DNA of 63,957 nt, taken from assembly GCF_018129965.1 (NCBI RefSeq), contig NZ_JAFCKW010000035.1:1-63957 (forward strand). Direction: 5' to 3'. Numbering within the stretch: the stretch's first letter is position 1; each line of letters begins with the position of its first letter. The stretch is from Bradyrhizobium diazoefficiens. Its GTDB lineage: Bacteria; Pseudomonadota; Alphaproteobacteria; Rhizobiales; Xanthobacteraceae. Positions 8,479-16,202 of this stretch are shown piece after piece. The position numbers were made by a program, and so were the translations under genes. Under the pieces are notes generated by a model. It searched no databases. It saw only the letters and a list, made by a program, of their open reading frames with translations, and was not told where the DNA came from.

Positions 8479-9294
8479 ATGTCGAAGGTATTTGGAGAAG
8501 GTATTTATAGCGCCTATCGCCAGGATGGCATTTTGCATGTTAGGGCGACCGGCTTAAAGCCGACAGCGCAAACGATCGTTACTATCGAAGAGTTACCCTT
8601 TCTTATTTTCCCGCCTCGGTTGGGCCTTTTCTTCGAAACGGACGGAATCACAAACCCAGTTGTTCTTCCGTTCGATGTCGAAAGGGCATTTCCAAACTAT
8701 CCGGCCCACGTCACGGTCGTGAACATCGTGGACAAGAATGGCGTCCATACGATCAACATCGTCGAGAAGCCGGCCGCGGCCGCGAGCCTTCTGATCGCCG
8801 ATCCCGCCGCAGCCCAATTCGTAGTTTACCAGCAGATCGGTACCGATCATTACCTGATCGCCAAGTCAGACGACGTCGTTCTGGCGATCTACTACAAGGT
8901 TTTTGGACCGGACACCTACGCCAACTGCCAAGCCTATGTTGCCGCCCATGCGCGGCCAATCATCCCCGCGGTCGAGGTTGTCCCCGGCACGTTTTCGGCT
9001 TGGATCAACCGGCAGCCGGGCGTCGAACCCGGCCCAAGATTTATCGCGACGGTCGATGCGATCGTTGAGGTTGATTGGAACGTGACGCTGATTTCCGCCG
9101 TCCCTCAGGGGTTCAATCCGCTGATCAAGCTCTTGAGATTTGACGTGCAGCTGCCGCCCGGCCCCAAGCACAGCAATGCCCTGATCAGGCGGACGTTCCG
9201 ATTCGAGGAGTCGCCCCCACAGCATCCCTTTACCGACTCCACGATTGAGAACGGGCCGGGCTCGATAACAACTCCTGTCAGGGAAGTGTTCTGA
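8479..9294 (+). CDS. Hypothetical protein upstream of the rhs locus
   Basis: I do not recognise this gene. From the ATG at 8479 (GGGGGAGCG directly before it) it encodes 271 residues without signal peptide or membrane helix. It is beta-rich, with alternating hydrophobic stretches (IVTIEELPFLIFPPRLGLFF, AHVTVVNIVDKNGVHTINIV) and a proline-rich C-terminus. The frame stays open to 8452 with no ribosome site. Two more genes follow on the same strand at 117 and 31 bp, suggesting a small transcription unit that precedes rhs by about 630 bp. Confidence 0.6.
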   Translation: MSKVFGEGIYSAYRQDGILHVRATGLKPTAQTIVTIEELPFLIFPPRLGLFFETDGITNPVVLPFDVERAFPNYPAHVTVVNIVDKNGVHTINIVEKPAAAASLLIADPAAAQFVVYQQIGTDHYLIAKSDDVVLAIYYKVFGPDTYANCQAYVAAHARPIIPAVEVVPGTFSAWINRQPGVEPGPRFIATVDAIVEVDWNVTLISAVPQGFNPLIKLLRFDVQLPPGPKHSNALIRRTFRFEESPPQHPFTDSTIENGPGSITTPVREVF

Positions 9295-9410
9295 AGCTAC
9301 GCGGCGGCAACTGAGCAGGATCCTGGATCGCGGCTCCTGGGTCCTGCTTGGTGGTTCCGTTTCCGGCGCGCCGAAGATCCGGCGCCCCCACAACCATCCA
9401 AGAGCTCGGG

Positions 9411-9707
9411 ATGAATTTCAGAATTGCATTGGCCCTTCTGGGCACATTGATGCTGGCGCCTCCGGCCTGGGCCGATCCAGACGTCCCGATCCCGCTTCGC
9501 GCGAAGCAGGCCTGCAAAGATTGTCCGTTTCCCCTGACGCTCAACTGCATCCCTGCGACCGATCCAGTTTTGGGAGGCCCGGGATCAGCGAGCTTGCGGT
9601 GCGAATTGCAGCAGAAGCGTCGCCGCGCACCGGTGAGAGAGTTTCACTGCTCCGCCGCCGGGGGCTCCGATACTCCGTTTCCGTTGCGATGCAGCGTTGA
9701 GCAATGA
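9411..9707 (+). CDS. Small secreted cysteine-containing protein
   Basis: Starting at the ATG at 9411, the protein has 98 residues. It opens with a clear Sec signal peptide (MNFRIALALLGTLMLAPPAWA, cleavage after AWA), followed by a short mature part with five cysteines (ACKDCPF, LNCIP, LRCEL, HCSA, RCSV). It is probably periplasmic and disulfide-bonded. It lies between two unknown genes of the same orientation. No family recognised. Confidence 0.55.
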   Translation: MNFRIALALLGTLMLAPPAWADPDVPIPLRAKQACKDCPFPLTLNCIPATDPVLGGPGSASLRCELQQKRRRAPVREFHCSAAGGSDTPFPLRCSVEQ

Positions 9708-9738
9708 CGTTTGAGACCAGAACCATATTGGGGGACAG

Positions 9739-10104
9739 ATGACGACGCTTCTTTATGATCATGTCATTGCGACGTTTGACGACAGCATCCAACCCACGGG
9801 TACGATCCATTGGGGACGAAGCGGTGGGCTGATTCCGGTTCCGATTCCCCACGTCGAGATGAAGAAGCTTCATCACGAATTGCACCTGGTCATCTATGGC
9901 CCGACTGGAGCGGATGTCAGTCATTGCTTGCAGAGCGCTGCGGTCGTTGGTCTCATCGCCGGCGTCGTCGCTGCTTACGCGACAGGCGGCGCTGCGCTCC
10001 CGGCAGCGGAAGCGGCCTTCGTAGGTGCGCTCGAGGGATGTCTCGGCGCCAACTTCTCCGCGACCTTTAATGACCAGTCGCACTGGATCACCTGGGACAC
10101 GTAA
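9739..10104 (+). CDS. Small protein with central glycine/alanine-rich hydrophobic segment
   Basis: This 121-residue protein starts at an ATG preceded by GGGGGACAG. The first 60 residues are soluble and histidine-containing. A long Ala/Gly-rich hydrophobic segment (VVGLIAGVVAAYATGGAALP, about 67-86) continues into AAEAAFVGALEGCLGA, then a polar end SATFNDQSHWITWDT. The hydrophobic middle recalls small pore-forming peptides, but I have no family match. It may belong with the two genes before it. Confidence 0.5.
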   Translation: MTTLLYDHVIATFDDSIQPTGTIHWGRSGGLIPVPIPHVEMKKLHHELHLVIYGPTGADVSHCLQSAAVVGLIAGVVAAYATGGAALPAAEAAFVGALEGCLGANFSATFNDQSHWITWDT

Positions 10105-10527
10105 ATCCGGGGCGCAAGTCTTTCGGACAATAGCTCGCGCGGATCGGCTTCGATCTTCCACAGACCGAAGCCGCGTAACTGATCCGCCTGACGCGTCCCG
10201 AACTATGCGGGGTCCTAGCGCAGGTCACATTCGAACTGACCTTCCTTCCCGAAGGCCCTCCTGATCGCAAGGCGGCGCTGAACACCTCGCGCACCATACG
10301 CTGGGTGCTGACGCGCCACGACCTCTCGCGCTTCCGAGGAAAGCAGCGCTGGAGGGCCGAGATGAAGACTCGGCGCGCGCAGCGTATTGGGCCTGACCGG
10401 CGATACTTTTACGCTGCCTTTCCTGGATCAACACAAGAACAAAGGGCCCCTGTCGAATCGCAATCCAGACTCCGTCCTGAATCTCGGGGCGTCAGCCACA
10501 ACTCAAAGTAAGTGATTGTCATCTCGA
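10105..10527. other. Non-coding region upstream of rhs with a degenerate dispersed repeat
   Basis: No gene is supportable. At 10348-10410 GGAGGGCCGAGATGAAGACT followed by GGGCCTGACCGGCGATAC is a degraded copy (C) of the repeat at 5698-5790. The remainder shows no recognisable structure. Confidence 0.45.
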
Positions 10528-10568
10528 CGTTAACATAACGCGCCACAATAACGTTATCATAACGTTAT
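10528..10568. promoter_or_regulatory. Tandem palindromic operator upstream of rhs
   Basis: The perfect palindrome ATAACGTTAT occurs twice, at 10548-10557 and 10559-10568, centre to centre 11 bp apart, one helical turn. A related half-site pair (CGTTAACATAACG) lies just upstream at 10528-10540. The arrangement strongly suggests cooperative binding by a dimeric regulator controlling the rhs gene, 170 bp downstream. Confidence 0.65.
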
Positions 10569-10738
10569 TCATCACTTCCCATTTGCGCACTCTTTAGCGC
10601 GCTCCATGCCGATTGTCCGAAAGGCGCTCAAGCGAATTTATCGGTGATCCCCGCAACACTACCGATGAGTTGCCACCCGCTCCTTCCGCGAACGAACCAC
10701 GTCAATTCATTCCCCGACCAAATTCTTGGAGCAGAATC

Positions 10739-13700
10739 ATGCCTCGCACGGCCCCACTTTTTGGAGCGACGCGGTCGATAACTGTTGCGCTTTCTCTCGT
10801 GTCAGCTTGTTTGTTCGGAGGGCCAGCTTTTGCCTCGAAGGTCACAGCAACAATCGCGGGCACCGTGCTGGGCGGTAGCGACCAAGGAACGACTGGCATC
10901 GGTGTCTTTGGGCCGGCCGGAAGCCTGAATGGCCGGAGCTTCACGCTCGTCTTCACCTTTGACGACACCTTGGGTCAGCAGGACGTCGCCTACAATGGCA
11001 CGGCGCCCTACTATTCATCGATCGAAGGCAGCAACGGAGGTAGCCCGGGCCGGGCCGTGCTGACGATCGGAGGTCGGAGCGTTCAGTACCCAACGCCTGG
11101 AGACACTGGGCCTGAGTCAAAAGCATACAGAACTCTGAATCAGCAGGTGTACTTCCAGGTCGGAAGCTGGTTGGGCGGTCGCCAGAACAATGTCCAGGCA
11201 AGCTTCGGTCCCGAGAACGGCGGTGTGCTGACGACCGACTACGACTGGCGCGGCCCACTCAGCTACGCATATTCTGGCGGTGATACCAACCTCTCGTTCT
11301 TTTACAACGTCTGCCAGGGTGCGCAGTGTGTTCAGGCAAATGGTACGCTGAAGGCGAAATCGATCACGATAGTAGGCCCCGACCGAAGTCAGAAGAACCT
11401 CGGCAATTGTCGCTGTGACGGCGCGCCTGAAGGCAACCCGATCAACTCGGCAAATGGCAACAAGTACCAGCTGGAAACCGATTTTGTCGGTGGATCGGCG
11501 ACAGGCCTGTCGTTCATCCGATCCTACAACAGTGCGGACAATTCCGGCTCAAAGTGGCACAGCAATTGGCACCGCGGCTTGCTCATTTCTTCGGACGGCA
11601 CCACAGTAACGGCCGTGCGGGCAGACGGGCGGCAGGAGATCTTTTCGCTGGAGGCGGACAAATATGTCCCGGACCCGGATGTCGTTTCTGTTCTTGCGAA
11701 ACACTCGAACGGATGGACATTGACGACGGCCGATGATTCGGTCGAGAGCTATGCGCCAAAAGGGCAGCTTCTCTCGATCACCACGCGCACAGGGCTGACA
11801 ACAAACTTGACCTACGACACCGGCGGAAGGCTTGTCGTCGTCACTGGACCGTTCGGACACAAGCTCAGCTTCACTTACGATAGCGGCAACCGCGTCAGCA
11901 GCATGATGGTGCCGGACGGAGGCAATTATACTTATCACTACGACACGCACGGCAATCTGACCGGAGTAACGCGTCCAGATAGCTCGCTTCGTCAATATCT
12001 CTATGAGAACGCGTCGTTGCCAAACGCGTTGACCGCGATCATCGATGAGAACGGAACGCGGTTTGCGAGCTGGACTTATGACTCGGTCGGACGCGCAATA
12101 ACAAGCCAGCACGCCGGAGGCGTCGAGGCGGTTACTTTGTCCTATGCTAACAATGGTACGACCGGGGTCAGGGACGCTATCGGCAACTACCACACCTATA
12201 GCTTTCTCAGCCAATTCGGATCAAACCGGATTGGCAATGTATCTGGAACGCCCATTCGCACGCTAGGCGGGCAAGCGTTTACCTACGATAACAATGGCTT
12301 TCGGTCGAGCAAGACCGACTACAACGGCAACGTCACGACTTATGTCCACGATGCGCGTGGCAATGAAACGTCTCGGACTGAGGCCTCCGGAACGGCGCTC
12401 GCTCGAACAGTCACGACGACCTGGCATCCGACCTTCCATCTCCCGACCGAGATCTTGGAGCCAGGACGGAAGACCGACTTCGCTTACGACGGCCGGGGCA
12501 ATCTGCTTACCAAGACGGTCAGCGCGCAGAATGGAACCCGGACCTGGTCGTTCACTTACAACAATTCCGGGCAGGTGCTCACGGCAACCGAACCGCGAGG
12601 GTTCAAGACATCCTACGCTTATGATCAGGCTGGAGATCTGATCAAGGTTACGAACGCCTTGGGCCAATCCACGAGCTACGGCTACGACCCTGACGGGCGC
12701 GTGCATACGGTCACCGATCCGAACGGGCTGACGACGACGTTGACGTACAATTCGAGGGGGCTCGTAACTTCACGCTCAGTTGCTCAGCGCTTGACCAGCT
12801 ACGGCTACGATGCCGTTGGCCAACTGACAAGCGTCAAGCGCCCCGATGGCTCGATGCTGCATCTGTCCTACGATGCGGCGCATCGTCTGATCGCTGTCGC
12901 CGACAGTATTGGCAACCATATCAGCTATAGCCTTGACCTCGCTTCCAACAGGGTCGGAGAGAAGGTCTATGCCGCCAACGGAACGCTGATTGGCTCGCGG
13001 AGCTACACCTATGATTCGGTCAATCGCATCCATCAGGCGATCGGCGCCAAGGGACAAACGACGAGCTTTGCTTACGATTCCAACAGCAATCTCGTACAAA
13101 CGAGCGACCCGCTTGGCAATGCAACAGCGCAAGCCTATGATGCTCTCAATCGGTTGGTCGCGGTGACTGACCCAGCAAGCGGGCCTATCCAGTCTTCTTA
13201 CGATCTGATGAACCATCTGATCAGCGTCACTGACCCGCGCGGTCTTCGAACGAGCTACACTTATGATGGGCTCGATGACGTCATTGCCTTATCCAGCCCG
13301 GATACCGGCCACACCTCCAAGACTTATGACCTCGCCGGCAACGTCGTCACCTCGACCGATGCACGCGGCGTAACAACAACCTACAGCTACGATGCGCTGA
13401 ATAGGATCATCAAGAAGGCTTACGCCGACGGAACGGCAACAACCTACACCTACGATGGTGGAGCGCATGCGATTGGCCGCCTGTCGTCCATGAGCGATGC
13501 GAGCGGTGGGACGATCTGGAGCTACAATATTTTCGGCGACGTCGTTCAGAAGCAGCAGAAGGTCGGCTCGACCGCGCTAACCACGCAATTTGCCTATGAC
13601 GATCAAACCGGCCAGCTGACAGGCATCCTGTACCCATCGGGTATCGCGGTCTTCTACGGATTTGATGCCAACGGCCGCGTCAGCGTGATCAGCAACCAGC

Positions 13701-15097
13701 CTCCCAGCGCAAAATCCGCAACGGTTCTGCTCAGCAACATCGTCTATCAGCCGTTTGGCCCTCCGGCATCCTGGACCTATGGCAACAATTCGACGTATCG
13801 CCGGACCTACGATCTCGACGGCCGGGTCGCAGGCATCGCGCTGCCGGCGAATACCTCGATGGCCTACACCTACGATGCGGCAGGCCGAATAACCGGGCTC
13901 GCCGAAACCGGCCTGCCGGCCAAGGCGTTCAGCTATGACGCCCTTGGACGCATCACGAGTTATTCGAGCGGATCGCTGAAGCAGACCTATAGCTATGACA
14001 GCGTCGGCAATCGCACCGCTTTCACAGCCGTCCAGTCGCCGGCGACGAATGTGAACCTGACCTATCACTACGACGCGGTAAGCAATCGCCTGCTGGGCAT
14101 CGCCGGTACTTCAAAGGAAACATTCACCTACGACGCCGCTGGCAATATGCTGAGCCAGACGGGACCGGGTGGAGACTTTACCTACACGTATAACGCCCGC
14201 GGCAGGCGGACCAGGACTTACGTCGGTGCAATCCCGACGATCGATGCCGTCAATGGGATCGATCAGCGGACATCATTGGTCAACACGAACGCCAGCAGCA
14301 ATCTGTTCGTCTACGACGAGGCCGGGCACCTGATCGGAACTTACGATGGCAAAGGCGTGGCCATCGAAGAGACCGTGTGGCTTGCCGATCTAGCGGTCGC
14401 AGTCCTCAATCCGGCGGGGCATTTCTTCATCGCTCCGGATCATCTCGGCGCCCCGCACCAGATCACCAATCAGGCCGGTCAGGTCGTGTGGCTATGGGAT
14501 CACGACCCCTTCGGCAACGGCCACCCCTCAGGCACGTTTACCTACGACCTGCGTTTCCCCGGCCAACGCTACGACGCAGCTGCAGGTACCCACTACAACT
14601 ACTTCCGTGATTACGATCCGAGGACGGGCCGCTATATCGAGAGCGATCCTATTGGATTGAGGGGCGGGATCAACACTTATGGCTACGTTGGTCAAAATCC
14701 GCTTTGGGCTTCCGATCCGTTCGGAGAGGATGCGATCGCTCTTCCTCTCACTAGGTTTGCGACATCGGACTTGGTGGCGCTGGGAAGCGGCAGGCTATTT
14801 GGAGCGTTGGGGCTACTCCTCTCACTGTCTGGCGATACCCCGCAGGATTGTCCAAATCAGTGCCCGCCTTGCAGGACTATCAGCGGGAAGATCGTACCTC
14901 TTGAGACGATCGCATATCGTCCGTTGGACGTCCCGCCGCTAGGATCTTCCCAGCATGGTATCGAAGGGCCGCATCACAATTTGTACAAGGCAAATCAGAA
15001 TCCGAAGAACTGCCGATGCTTCTGGCAGCCGATTGGAGCTGTGTCACCCAGTAATTTACCCCCCGGCGCAATCCCGATTGAGCCCTTCGCAAATTGA
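10739..15097 (+). CDS. Secreted Rhs/YD-repeat protein with C-terminal toxin-like domain
   Basis: The ATG at 10739 (GGAGCAG before it) opens a signal peptide ending near GGPAFAS; the frame itself is open from 10613. Of 1452 residues, the first 230 or so form a beta-rich leader. Then comes a DUF6531-like entry (NPINSANGNKY, GLSFIRSYNS), about 25 YD repeats of the type YDxxGRL or YDAxNRL, and the conserved Rhs core end (RFPGQRYDAAAGTHYNYFRD, YDPRTGRYIESDPIGL, ending DPFG). The last 123 residues differ from the core: a hydrophobic stretch, four cysteines, then QHGIEGPHHNLYKANQNPKN and a CRCFW motif. In the family this variable tip is the toxin, released inside the YD shell. A Sec signal instead of a PAAR or VgrG linkage suggests export independent of type VI secretion. 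Confidence 0.85.
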   Translation: MPRTAPLFGATRSITVALSLVSACLFGGPAFASKVTATIAGTVLGGSDQGTTGIGVFGPAGSLNGRSFTLVFTFDDTLGQQDVAYNGTAPYYSSIEGSNGGSPGRAVLTIGGRSVQYPTPGDTGPESKAYRTLNQQVYFQVGSWLGGRQNNVQASFGPENGGVLTTDYDWRGPLSYAYSGGDTNLSFFYNVCQGAQCVQANGTLKAKSITIVGPDRSQKNLGNCRCDGAPEGNPINSANGNKYQLETDFVGGSATGLSFIRSYNSADNSGSKWHSNWHRGLLISSDGTTVTAVRADGRQEIFSLEADKYVPDPDVVSVLAKHSNGWTLTTADDSVESYAPKGQLLSITTRTGLTTNLTYDTGGRLVVVTGPFGHKLSFTYDSGNRVSSMMVPDGGNYTYHYDTHGNLTGVTRPDSSLRQYLYENASLPNALTAIIDENGTRFASWTYDSVGRAITSQHAGGVEAVTLSYANNGTTGVRDAIGNYHTYSFLSQFGSNRIGNVSGTPIRTLGGQAFTYDNNGFRSSKTDYNGNVTTYVHDARGNETSRTEASGTALARTVTTTWHPTFHLPTEILEPGRKTDFAYDGRGNLLTKTVSAQNGTRTWSFTYNNSGQVLTATEPRGFKTSYAYDQAGDLIKVTNALGQSTSYGYDPDGRVHTVTDPNGLTTTLTYNSRGLVTSRSVAQRLTSYGYDAVGQLTSVKRPDGSMLHLSYDAAHRLIAVADSIGNHISYSLDLASNRVGEKVYAANGTLIGSRSYTYDSVNRIHQAIGAKGQTTSFAYDSNSNLVQTSDPLGNATAQAYDALNRLVAVTDPASGPIQSSYDLMNHLISVTDPRGLRTSYTYDGLDDVIALSSPDTGHTSKTYDLAGNVVTSTDARGVTTTYSYDALNRIIKKAYADGTATTYTYDGGAHAIGRLSSMSDASGGTIWSYNIFGDVVQKQQKVGSTALTTQFAYDDQTGQLTGILYPSGIAVFYGFDANGRVSVISNQPPSAKSATVLLSNIVYQPFGPPASWTYGNNSTYRRTYDLDGRVAGIALPANTSMAYTYDAAGRITGLAETGLPAKAFSYDALGRITSYSSGSLKQTYSYDSVGNRTAFTAVQSPATNVNLTYHYDAVSNRLLGIAGTSKETFTYDAAGNMLSQTGPGGDFTYTYNARGRRTRTYVGAIPTIDAVNGIDQRTSLVNTNASSNLFVYDEAGHLIGTYDGKGVAIEETVWLADLAVAVLNPAGHFFIAPDHLGAPHQITNQAGQVVWLWDHDPFGNGHPSGTFTYDLRFPGQRYDAAAGTHYNYFRDYDPRTGRYIESDPIGLRGGINTYGYVGQNPLWASDPFGEDAIALPLTRFATSDLVALGSGRLFGALGLLLSLSGDTPQDCPNQCPPCRTISGKIVPLETIAYRPLDVPPLGSSQHGIEGPHHNLYKANQNPKNCRCFWQPIGAVSPSNLPPGAIPIEPFAN

Positions 15098-15110
15098 GTG
15101 GTGAACGACA

Positions 15111-15341
15111 ATGAAATACTCAGGCGGACAAGACGTAAGGCTCGGCGACAGAGTCCGCCTTGGCGACGACGATGGCGGCGTCGTGGTTTGTTCGATCGAC
15201 ACCGACGAGTACAGTGCCGCAGCGCCGAAGGCAGAGTGGAGCTACTTAAAGAAAGGCGTGGTGATCAAGTTCCCCAAATTTGGGCTTATACACTACGAGC
15301 AGGCGGAGCCTGATCTTGTATTGATTGCACGCGGAGCATGA
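15111..15341 (+). CDS. Probable immunity protein for the Rhs toxin
   Basis: This 76-residue acidic beta-rich protein starts 13 bp after the rhs stop codon. It reads MKYSGGQDVRLGDRVRLGDD, then VVVCSIDTDEYS and FGLIHYEQAEPDLVLIARG. Small genes directly following an Rhs toxin tip usually encode the cognate inhibitor, and this sequence type is, to my recollection, a recurrent partner of such tips. The role is inferred from position and size. No strong ribosome site is seen, consistent with translational coupling to rhs. Confidence 0.7.
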   Translation: MKYSGGQDVRLGDRVRLGDDDGGVVVCSIDTDEYSAAAPKAEWSYLKKGVVIKFPKFGLIHYEQAEPDLVLIARGA

Positions 15342-15419
15342 TGAGACCGACGGGCGCGGCAGTCTCCCAAGACTAAAACGTTTAGCCGCCACGTCTCTGC
15401 CTGCATGGTTATATATTGA

Positions 15420-15496
15420 TCGAGCTGTGATAGAACGGCTTGGTGGTACGCGCCCCGGCGGCGGTCGCCTCCATCTCCTTCAGAGCCCCGGCAAGG
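15420..15496 (-). pseudogene. 77-bp duplicated fragment of the relaxase gene
   Basis: This stretch matches 944-1020 of the window with four mismatches in 77 positions. On the minus strand it reads ALKEMEATAAGARTTK and FYHSSIN, identical to the relaxase, and then stops. It is not a functional gene. It is joined directly to the dispersed repeat at 15505, so rearrangement through that repeat is likely. Confidence 0.85.
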
Positions 15497-15504
15497 AGCG
15501 CCGT

Positions 15505-15600
15505 ATGTCTTGCGCGAAGGATCGTCACCTGCAAGGCCGAGACGAAGAACTCGGTGAGTTTAGCGAATAGAGCCTGACCAGCAAAGCCGAACGCGCCTCT
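15505..15600. repeat. Dispersed element repeat, copy D
   Basis: The copy begins CTTGCGCGAAGGATCGTCAC and continues through AAGGCCGAGACGAAGAACTC and GAGCCTGACCAGCAAAGCC, closely matching 5698-5790. The remaining sequence of 15342-15756 holds only the relaxase fragment and no gene I can support. Confidence 0.65.
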
Positions 15601-15756
15601 CTGGTTCTTGCCCCGGGCCTGAGACCGACGATTCCGTATAGGCGGAAGATCCCGTTGCTCCTGTCTGGACCTCAACGATCCAAATCAGCAATTGCGCGAC
15701 CCTTAGAGCGCATGTCTCGCTCGCGAGTATTGTCTTAGGACAAATGAAGGCCATTG

Positions 15757-16122
15757 CTACTCCAATCGCTCCAAATCCCCGATGAGCCTCAGCATCTTTG
15801 CGAGGACCTGTTTAGAATCCGAAAGCTTCTTGGCTATCACGAGGTCGCGGCGTCCCGACAGCAGCAAAACCGCTTCGAGAACCTCATCAGATGTTCGCAC
15901 GAGATCCACGAGATGTTGCCCGGTGGGACCATTTTTTGCCATGAACCAGTTCTTGACCGCACGCTCGTTGGCCTTCGTCAGTCCTACGACTGTCTTGATG
16001 GCCGCGTGCGTGTCCCCGAATTCCCGATGCAACGCATCGGCAATGATCTGCGCGAACCTGCCGTCAGGAATCTCTTTTCCGGATGAGGACCGATTATTTC
16101 GGTCCTTTTTCGTAGGCGACAT
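15757..16122 (-). CDS. Small helix-turn-helix-like regulator, divergent from the recombinase
   Basis: From the ATG at 16122 (GGAGG six bases before) the protein has 121 residues. The frame is open further upstream, but the ribosome site fixes this start. The core TKANERAVKNWFMAKNGPTG resembles a DNA-binding helix pair, with a leucine-rich helix (LVDLVRTSDEVLEAVLLLSG) after it. It is transcribed away from the serine recombinase gene, with 80 bp between them, the usual layout for a repressor sharing an intergenic operator. I infer it regulates the recombinase-parB operon and possibly itself. Confidence 0.65.
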   Translation of the reverse strand: MSPTKKDRNNRSSSGKEIPDGRFAQIIADALHREFGDTHAAIKTVVGLTKANERAVKNWFMAKNGPTGQHLVDLVRTSDEVLEAVLLLSGRRDLVIAKKLSDSKQVLAKMLRLIGDLERLE

Positions 16123-16202
16123 TCCACGCCTCCGTTGGTTACGCTCGCATAACGCGAATTTCAGCCTCAATTTGGGTTGAATCGATGACCGAGTAGCGTC
16201 CC

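Noticed and set aside
15409..15675. 88-codon minus-strand frame downstream of the immunity gene
   Set aside because: It is a chance join of the dispersed repeat and the relaxase fragment, not a gene.
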